From assembly GCA_028274465.1 (NCBI GenBank), contig CM051455.1, forward strand, positions 123,911,462 through 123,975,461: DNA of 64,000 nt, read 5' to 3'. Both the position numbers and the translations under genes were made by a program. The DNA is from Plantago ovata. Its lineage: Eukaryota; Streptophyta; Magnoliopsida; Lamiales; Plantaginaceae. The notes under the pieces were generated by a model. The model had not been told where the DNA came from and made no database searches. It saw nothing but the letters and a program-made list of their open reading frames with translations. Of this stretch, positions 57,061-64,000 are shown piece by piece. Numbering within the stretch: the stretch's first letter is position 1; each line of letters opens with the position of its first letter.

Positions 57061-58052
57061 GCTTTCTTCACTGCTTTTCTGCATGCATTTCATTCTTGAA
57101 CTATTTGCTTCTCATATGCGAATTTGTTCTTAAGTGTGTCGTATGTGCTTTTGTTTGAGTGAGATTTTTCGAGTGTTTTTTTTTTGAAAAAAAAATTAGT
57201 TTCGGGATTTAAACCGCGTTTACTGACATCGGGACCCGTCTCCCCACATTGGGGAGCACGGGGCGAACCGCCCCACTTGGGGGGCGAACCGCCCCACGGT
57301 CCCAGATCTTAAAAAACGCGGATTTCAACCCCAAAACCTTATTTTCTTCATCCTTCTTCATCCATACTCCCAAAAAACCCGAAAAGTGCGATTTTGCTTC
57401 TAAATCTTCATAACTTCTTCGTTTCTTGACCAAATTGAGTGTTCTTTAGCTTAATTGGAATCCTATTGCATGATCTATCATCCTATCCGAACAGATTTCA
57501 TCCTAATTCGTTAGATTTGCAGATCTGAGGTATCATCTTTAAGAACCCTAATTTTCGAATTTGGGGATTTTCTAATTTGAGCTTCAATTATGCTTGTTTG
57601 ATGCATAGGTATGTAGTTTATGTGATTAGACATGTTATTTACTATCAATTGCATGTTCAATTTTGCTTGAATTGTTGATTTGGGTATTTTGCTATTAGAT
57701 GATATATCTCATTATGCATTATGTCTTTATCTTTGATTTCTAGTATATGGATATGTTTATTGGTGTAATGTTGGTGGATTTGACGATAGAATGCTTATTA
57801 GATGAGAATGAGGATTTATGCTGGTAGAATTTTTGCGCTGCTATGGTATGAATTGAGCCTTGTTATCAAGGATATTGGTTGTCTAGTAAGAGCATGATGT
57901 GATGTATTGCATGTAGTAGTTACGTTGATATGTTGCATGATGAAGTAGCTAGGCTAGACATTGCGGTTTGGGGAGTTCGATTGTTGATTTTATCACTTGT
58001 GTGTCTCGCTTTTACACTAGCATATATTTGAGTCTGTTTTGAGTCGTACGAG
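57061..58052 (+). other. E4 3' region, non-coding, with second set of GC palindromes
   Basis: It contains GGGGCGAACCGCCCC at 57260-57274 and 57281-57295, the same 15-mer as in the LTR promoter. A pyrimidine-rich TTCTTCATCC tract, the phrase AAGAACCCTAATTTTCG typical of plant 5' leaders, and CGGTTTGGGGAGTTCGAT at 57965 (similar to the polypurine tract and LTR junction) follow. No convincing coding frame. Confidence 0.55.
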
Positions 58053-58454
58053 GTGCTAATCGCTGTTTATAGGTACCATACTAAGGGAAGGGAGCATTCC
58101 CGTATGATTGCTGTGAGGAACCATGTCAAGGAAGGTGATCTCGCTAGATGTGCGTTCGAGCCAAGGGGTTTGGCAACAACGTCGTGGATTATCCAAGAGG
58201 AGGAGCTAGAGTACACCTGGAGTAAGGACTCCTATGCCTATTCATGCACCACTGAAGGGTCAGAAACCACTATTACATCATCACTCCATCACAAGGACTG
58301 CAAAGTTCGTGTGAACTGGAAGGCACCGGGACATTCTCGCAGTAACGGATTTGATCTTGAGTTCGCAGTTGCTCGAAGGTTCCGAAGCGCTAGCTTGGTT
58401 CCAAAACGTAATGACATGGGTACCCAGCACCTTGTTGGGGTGCCCCTTGCCTGA
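58053..58454 (+). CDS. Unrecognised ORF in E4 3' region, 133 aa
   Basis: An open frame from ATG at 58053 to TGA at 58452-58454 whose product I do not recognise. It is mixed and moderately basic, with HTKGREHSRMIAVRNHVKEG, DSYAYSCTTEGS and KVRVNWKAPGHSR. It has no signal peptide or membrane segment. Its place between protease and 3' LTR is where Athila elements carry an env-like ORF, but nothing seen supports an envelope protein. A second small frame, 58639-58848, is Asp/Ser-rich (STDDDDGDSSDNEG). Either may be chance frames or remains of a captured or env-like gene. Confidence 0.35.
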   Translation: MLIAVYRYHTKGREHSRMIAVRNHVKEGDLARCAFEPRGLATTSWIIQEEELEYTWSKDSYAYSCTTEGSETTITSSLHHKDCKVRVNWKAPGHSRSNGFDLEFAVARRFRSASLVPKRNDMGTQHLVGVPLA

Positions 58455-59504
58455 CTCTAAAGTGAGCATCATATAGACATTGGTCGGAGCAACAGTGGAT
58501 AAAGTGGTCGAAATTGGAGAAAAAGGTAGAAGACTTCTGAGGATCCGAGCAGCCTACTGTAACCTTCTCGTGGTGTAAAACGTTGGAGGGGGAGGTCCTG
58601 ATACCACTGTCCTTTCCCCTTCAACAGTTCACATCCTATTGAAGGGCTACAGGATGGAGGATTCCATAACAGCGGCGGTTAATCTTGAGAATTCTACCTG
58701 CCACTGCAACTCTACTGACGATGATGATGGTGACAGTAGTGACAATGAAGGCCATACGAGCAATGATGACTCTGATAGAGGAGTTGTTCCTATCCGGCCT
58801 AAAAATGGAACTACCGTACCCACCAGAAGACCTGATGTCACACTATAAAGCTCACAGAGGAGGCCCAATAAATCAAAAGCAGCATACTCAGCCGACCGAG
58901 GCCAAACCATGGGGTAACATCTAGTATCATTTCTTATTTCCTCATTTTCTTACTGCTAGGGACTAGCGTAAATTTCATGAGGGGGCATGGGATTTAAGTG
59001 ATCTGATGTTGTTAGTTTGGAGCTTGGAATTGGTAGGATGAGTATAGTACCTCGCGTGCTTTATCTGTCTGCATTTGCATTTGCACGTTTATTGCTTTCT
59101 TAGATTTTTTAGGTTGCATTTCACTACATTCATCCTAGGATAGTTTTGCATGTTTTATATGGAGTTTATTGCCGAATTTTTTGAACTTTTTTATTGAGTA
59201 AATCAACTAGCTATGCCATTAATCGTATGCTTCATCTCTATGAATTTGTTTGAGGTTTTTCTCGCTTGGCTTGTCACATTTATGTATTGCACTTAGTTAA
59301 GCATGGTAGTCTCGACATCACTTAGTGGTGTTTTCTCTACTGCGGTTCACGAAGGCCTTTATAATAGGATGATGCATGTTAGGGTCTTATGGTTGTTTTC
59401 CCGAGTAATTATGTTCCTAAGAGGCAACAAGTCTTCACCATGCTTTGAGATTGCTAAATGCCTAGGAAGGAGGTAGTGTGAGGTTGTGTGATCCTTTGTT
59501 TATA

Positions 59505-59643
59505 ACCTATTCTGCCGAATAGGTTTGGGGAGGGGGTTACACCGTCGTTAGACTTGTTTCTGTTTTTTATTCTCGTATCGTGAGTTTATTTTCCTTTTTC
59601 CGTAAATTTTATACTCCAACCTATTCTTTCGAATAGGTTTGGG
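59505..59643 (+). other. Two hairpins with identical stems followed by polypurine-like GGTTTGGGGA
   Basis: AACCTATTC, loop TGCC, GAATAGGTT (59505-59526) and AACCTATTC, loop TTTC, GAATAGGTT (about 59617-59638). Each runs into TTTGGGGA(A/G), resembling the element's own 3' polypurine tract. Stem sequence is identical while the loop differs. Confidence 0.8.
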
Positions 59644-59694
59644 GAAGTCGTGTGAGTCATTTTGTTTCTCTCTTTGTTTTGCTACTGCCGGCTC

Positions 59695-59838
59695 AAAAAA
59701 TCGAAGAAAAAGAAAGAAAAAATTCCAGAAAAAAAGAGAAAAAGAAAATGAAAAAAGAATCTGGAAAGAAAAAAAAGAAAGAAAAGAAGACCCCAAAAAA
59801 AGAAGGAAGGGTCCAAAAAAAAGAAAGCCAAAAGCAGT
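59695..59838 (+). repeat. Purine-rich (A/G) tract
   Basis: About 140 bases composed almost wholly of A and G, such as GAAAAAGAAAGAAAAAA. It yields Lys/Glu-rich open frames on one strand and Phe/Leu/Ser on the other that are composition artefacts. Confidence 0.85.
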
Positions 59839-60416
59839 TTAGCAAAGTTTTGAGTCTTTTCCATTTTTGTGATGTTCGTAATCGTGTTTTTTATTTTTTC
59901 TATTTTTGTCTTGAGTGTCTTCTATTCTAGACCACCCCCGTCCTGCCATTCAGGAAGTGGTGAATAGCTTAAGACTTTACTTGAAAGATGGGTAGAATAG
60001 GGGAGAGTTATCTTTTATAGGGAACCCTCCTTCGTCTGATGAGAGCCAGTACTGGTTCGACCTCTTTTGAGGGAAAGTCTTAACATGGTGGAACAGCAGT
60101 AAGTCCTCAGTTTCATAGACACGGGGCAACCATTCGTATCTTAGCATGCATCATTACGTCGTCACTGACTAGGTCCAGGTAGAGAATGTTACGAGAGACT
60201 ATCTTGTCTTGACATAAGTGCTTATGTGGGTGTGTATAAGTCAATCGAGGTATTCTTCAACCTATATTCATGCTTTGATTCATATGGTTTTTGTTCATAT
60301 GTTATTTGGTAGATTCAGTAGATTAGTTCATTTTATTTGGCATGAAACTCCATTTTGAGTCTTGCATGTTTTTTGTATTAGAGTCTAGCTTAGTTGCTAG
60401 TGGACAAGCAAATGTT
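59839..60416 (+). other. E4 3' untranslated region
   Basis: AT-rich sequence without a coding frame between the purine tract and the polypurine tract. I see no further feature in it. Confidence 0.5.
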
Positions 60417-60430
60417 CGGTTTGGGGAGTT
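60417..60430 (+). other. E4 polypurine tract
   Basis: TCGGTTTGGGGAGT immediately precedes the 3' LTR start TGATGAATG. Its core GGTTTGGGGA also occurs at 57966, 59522 and 59634. Confidence 0.7.
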
Positions 60431-61684
60431 TGATGAATGTGTATTTTACACTTTCATTCGAGTCTTTTTCACCTATTTTAGCTATCCTCTATGTTAATTT
60501 AGCTATATTTTAGTACATTTTATTAGAATAGTGTCACGTTTCCCTTTAGATTTTATTTTACAGGTTTTGGTTGAAATTCGGAGATTTCGGGGCAATTATA
60601 TTGAAGTCTACAAGGAATTGGTGTTCCAGAAGCCTATTTGGAGTATTTGAAGGTTTCCGGATAGGATTTGCAGTCTAGGGGCCGAATCTGGAGGTTAGAA
60701 GGCTACTAGAAGTCATAAACCGAGTCCGAAAAGGTGAAGAAATCCAAATCCGCGTCGAAAAACGCGGAAATTCCGCGAAATACTGGGGGGCGAACCGCCC
60801 CAGAGTAAATTCGGGGCCTATATATAGAGCTCAAGTTTTTCTCCGAAAATCATATCTTTCCAAGCCTACTTTCTCACCTCTCTCTATAGTTTTAGGTAGG
60901 AACTTCCCGGGGCTTGTCCTGGGAGTTCCATAGCTTAGGGGATACTTATTCATAGCAGATTGGAGCGCGTAGGATCGCAATCATCCGGAGATTGACAACC
61001 TTCGGTAACTTTGTATCTTACAGTTTTTATCTACTTATTTTATTCTTCTTTCAATATGTTTTCTTCTATGATTGCTATTGATTGCATGCCTATTATGAGT
61101 AGCTAAACTTATCGTTGGTGGTAGTATGTGAATTCTTAGCGAGGGAAGATAATCATGCTAATGGCTATATCGCGCATTATACTCCGTGTCATTGCTTTAT
61201 TTCGTTGATCAGTTGCAACCAAAATTCTCGTATGTTGTATTGATTATTATGCACGCATGGACACTAGTCGACCATCAGACCAATTATCTTCGTAGTGTTG
61301 AATAATTACGGAACACATTAGGACAATCGTTGTTGACTAGTCAGACCAAATTATCTTCGTAGTGCTTAATACTTGCAACAGGACACAAGATTGATTCAAA
61401 GATCTCTATGCAAGACCGAGGAATTTATGCATGATTATCGACCCATTATGTTAAGAAGGACCATACTACCCCCAATCTCCATTATCTGCTTGAAACCCCC
61501 TATTGCTTTGTATCTGCTGTTTTATATTCTTAATTAGATTTGACAAAGCTAGTATAGTCCTAAGAGAACGACACTCGAGTCATTCTACTACTACACTACA
61601 GTTTTCGTTGTAGTTGTGGATTGCCTTTGGCTAAATAACAAATATTATTTGCTGAATCGAGACCCGACAAATCTCCGTTCATCA
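60431..61684 (+). repeat. E4 3' LTR, 1254 bp
   Basis: It starts TGATGAATGTG and ends CTCCGTTCATCA. One GC palindrome GGGGCGAACCGCCCC (60787-60801) precedes the TATA box (60818-60827). It is nearly identical to the 5' LTR apart from the 20-bp deletion. Confidence 0.92.
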
Positions 61685-61689
61685 CGGCT

Positions 61690-63080
61690 ATACAAGGGGA
61701 TTAGGTCGGGACCCACTTATAATTCTAAGGCAATTCAAACTCCAAGTAGATTTTGCCCATGTGCATATATTTATTCTAAATTAACATATCCTTTCAAATC
61801 AAACCTCTATTATATTTCTAAAATATAATCTTTAATTGTATTTACATAAATACAATTAATCAGTCAATTTAATTAATAATTCCAAATTATTAATTGAGCC
61901 ACAAATAATTATAATTAATTTCAAATCAATTATAATTCATCAATCACAATTAATTCTAAATTAATTGCGATTCCATCTTCAAGGATATTCGGATAAGCTG
62001 AATCACCACATAGTGTGACCCATAGGGCCTCATTGTATTAAGCAAGTGCTACACTAGGCAACATGGAATTCCTAGACGGTTCCATTTGAAATATTAATAC
62101 ATGAGGACGTTTGAGAGGTTTCTCAAAGCAAACCATTTCGTTGTGAAGTCTGTTGCGCTCAACGCGGCGATGGTAACGTCCCTTCATCTGACTGACTCGA
62201 ATGCATCTAGGATCGATGAAGGGTCTATCCCAATAATACATCCACGGGCGTCTTCAGTGAGTTGCTTGGTGAATCCAATATCTATTATGACTATCATAAT
62301 AATATTGATACGCTGGCCAGCGGTTTGACCAATCACAACTATGAACGACTATGAGCAGTGCTCTCCTGTGCTACAAATGAGAGATGAATCCTTCACAAAA
62401 TCACTTATCATCCCCATTTGTATGTATCCATAATCCTGGATCGTGTCTTGGGTCAACTGCTTATTCAGAGCTGACATCGACGGGTCCACCAAGGATATGG
62501 GGCAAAAAATGTGATGATAAAGTCCTGTAAGTCCAAAGGACGACTGGCATCACTTCGACAACTTTCCGATTCCCATAGACACTTCGGTGTAGAGTATACA
62601 TAGATGGGAGTTTCCGGTGGGTACTTCCATTGTTCGGTAATCACCCTTCGAACAACTATGCGGAGTTATGAGAACGTTTCTTGATTTTCCAACAATCCGT
62701 TCCGCGGCCGTGGGATCGGCTCACACTTGCTCTAACAAGTATAATCTCCACGCATACTAGTCTCACCTGGTTCATTCAGACCCCTACATCCGAGATGAAC
62801 CTCGACTAGGGAGAGTTTGGGATAGATGATAACTCACATAGCTCCCACTATCTGTGTGATCGGTCATCTATCCGAGGGGACATGTTTGATATCAATACAG
62901 ACATGAATAGAGATATGACATGCTGTATGCCTGGTGTAATATAAATATGAAAGCGATACTCAATAGTCAAACAAACAAACATATATTATATTACGTTGAC
63001 CTGTGTAATAGTACATATATGCCCTTAATAAGGGTTGTATTCCCTTAATAAAGACTGTCTCTAGGACATATAAACTATCA
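61690..63080 (-). repeat. Copia-4 3' LTR, right part
   Basis: It resumes after the E4 target copy CGGCT with ATACAAGGGGATTAGG and ends AAACTATCA at 63080. Together with 52570-53301 it gives an LTR of about 2.1 kb, equal to the Copia-3 LTR. Confidence 0.87.
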
Positions 63081-63096
63081 ATCTCCCACTTGGACT
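63081..63096 (-). other. Copia-4 polypurine tract
   Basis: On the minus strand AGTCCAAGTGGGAGAT runs into the LTR start TGATAGTTT, matching Copia-2. Confidence 0.8.
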
Positions 63097-64000
63097 AGAG
63101 CCAGTCACCTTTATGCTTAATGCCTAGATTAATATAATGTCTTAAGTGGGCATCCATTGATAAAACCTTGGTGAAAGGATCTGCCACGTTGTCCGTGGTT
63201 GAGACACGTCCTATACTAACTTCTCCTCTATCAATAATCTCACGTATAACGTGATACTTTCTAAGTACATGTTTGTTCTTGTTTGTAGATCTAGGCTCCT
63301 TGGCTTGAGCGACGGCGCCCGTGTTGTCACAATAAATCGTTATTGGACTAGGAGCAGGAACAATCCTCAATTCCTTCAAGAACTCTGAAATCCAGACAGC
63401 TTCTTTCGATGCTTTTGATGCAGCAATGTACTGGGCTTCTGTGGCTGAGTCAGCAATCGTGGCTTGCTTAGAACTCTTCCAACAGATAGCTCCTCCGTTC
63501 AATTTGAATACGTATCCTGTATGTGACTTAAAGTCATCAATCTGATTCAAATCCAGCGTCGACATAACCATACATCTTTAATTCTGGTTCTCCACCAAAC
63601 ACCAAGAACATTTCCTTAGTCCGTCGAAGGTACTTAAGAATGTTCTTTACAGCAGTCCAGTGAGGTACTCCTGGATTCTGTTGGTGTCGACAAGTGACAC
63701 TAAGCGCATATGCCACATCTGGCCTTGTGCAATTCATTGCATACATAATAGACCCTACTGCCGAAGCATAGGGCACACGACTCATTGCCTTTCTTTCTTT
63801 ATCAGTTTTAGGACTATCCTTAACTGATAGCACGATCCCATGCCTAGCTGGGAGAAAGCCTCTCTTTGAGTCGTCCATCGTATAACGCTTCAGTATTTTG
63901 TCGATGTAGGTGAACTGTGTCAATCCTAACATCCTCTTGGACCTATCTCTATAGATATTTATCCCTAGGATGTAGTTCGCTTCACCCAAGTCCTTCATTG
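63095..64000 (-). pseudogene. Copia-4 RT end and RNase H
   Basis: RT from KDLGEANYILGINIYRDRSK through ASAVGSIMYAMNCTRPDVAY to YVDAGFESD. RNase H then has KLNGGAICWKSSKQATIAD, TEAQYIAAS and IYCDNTGAVAQA, ending HYINLGIKHKGDWL at 63095. A two-base deletion relative to Copia-2 (GATTGATGAC for GATCCTGATGAC, complement of about 63528-63540) separates the two frames. The YVDD portion of RT lies beyond 64000. Confidence 0.88.

Larger units (their letters stand above)
53302..61684 (+). mobile_element. E4: Athila-like Gypsy retrotransposon lacking RT and integrase
   Basis: LTR, PBS, gag, protease, long 3' region, polypurine tract and LTR on the plus strand. The TSD is CGGTT (53297-53301) versus CGGCT (61685-61689), one transition apart; other copies of the host LTR read CGGCT here. 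The two LTRs differ by one 20-bp indel and about ten substitutions that I counted over about 1254 bp, so the insertion is young. RT, RNase H and integrase are absent, so mobility would have needed enzymes supplied in trans. Confidence 0.87.
52570..64000 (-). mobile_element. Copia-4: Copia-2 family element inserted in Tat-C, right end outside window
   Basis: Its 3' LTR (minus orientation) occupies 52570-53301 and 61690-63080, split by the Athila-like E4. The polypurine tract and RNase H/RT on the minus strand follow to the window end. Left TSD candidate TGCCC (52565-52569). It is the best-preserved RT-RNase H of this family in the window. Confidence 0.87.

Noticed and set aside
59548..59930. 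Lys/Glu-rich and Phe-rich frames on both strands
   Set aside because: They come from the purine-rich tract; composition alone keeps the frames open.

Overview
This window looks like heterochromatic or intergenic plant DNA, most likely from a flowering plant with a repeat-rich genome. The evidence is nested LTR retrotransposons of plant-type lineages (Tat-like and Athila-like Ty3/Gypsy, Sirevirus-like and other Ty1/Copia), a plant En/Spm (CACTA) relic and several MITEs. I found no intact host gene, no tRNA or rRNA gene and no bacterial feature. The species cannot be named from the sequence. Element names such as Tat-A or Copia-2 are local labels. Boundaries come from TG...CA LTR ends, primer-binding sites, polypurine tracts and target-site duplications (TSDs) read by eye.

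Left block (1-15603). Tat-A is a minus-strand Tat-like Gypsy element whose left LTR lies outside the window. It has a broken gag-pol (10238 to 3847), a 5' LTR at 10327-11151 and, downstream of pol, a multi-exon ORF on the opposite strand (113-3241). It abuts the right end of a CACTA transposon (11152-14168), which keeps a decayed plant transposase-partner gene, palindromic subterminal repeats and a TTTTTTGTAGTG terminus. Three MITE-like repeats follow.

Middle block (15604-42189). This is one Sirevirus-like Copia insertion (Copia-1, minus strand) bounded by TSD ATTTC and expanded to about 26.6 kb by nested DNA. Inside it lies an LTR-less Tat-like fragment, G1. G1 is interrupted by Copia-2 (17719-30083, TSD AAGAC), a solo Athila-type LTR (30636-31930, TSD GGGGC) and Copia-3 (32923-35936, TSD AAGAT, containing a 100-N gap). 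Copia-2 holds a truncated Gypsy element, Tat-B (about 21698-26282). The gag of Copia-1 is split by a 452-bp CACTA-type MITE (40377-40828, TSD TCT).

Right block (42195-64000). A non-coding stretch with a Stowaway-like MITE and a diverged 0.5-kb tandem duplication is followed by Tat-C (45958-52569, plus strand, same family as Tat-A). Tat-C carries a solo LTR in gag (48010-49524, TSD GATGC). It is cut off by Copia-4 (from 52570, minus strand, running off the window). The LTR of Copia-4 is split by a young Athila-like element, E4 (53302-61684), which lacks reverse transcriptase and integrase. The gag of E4 is in turn hit by a Tat-family LTR (55567-55771, TSD ACGTG) that contains the second 100-N gap. 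The nesting reaches four levels, and the Tat and Athila families each appear on more than one level, so their activity was interleaved.

Almost every coding region is a pseudogene with stops or frameshifts. The points most worth a second look are the young RT-less E4 element with repeated polypurine-like and hairpin motifs, the GC palindromes just upstream of the TATA box in Athila-type LTRs, the GC hairpin array in the Copia-2 leader, a conserved short acidic reading frame inside the Copia-2/3/4 LTRs, and the hairpin-bearing MITE in the Copia-1 gag.
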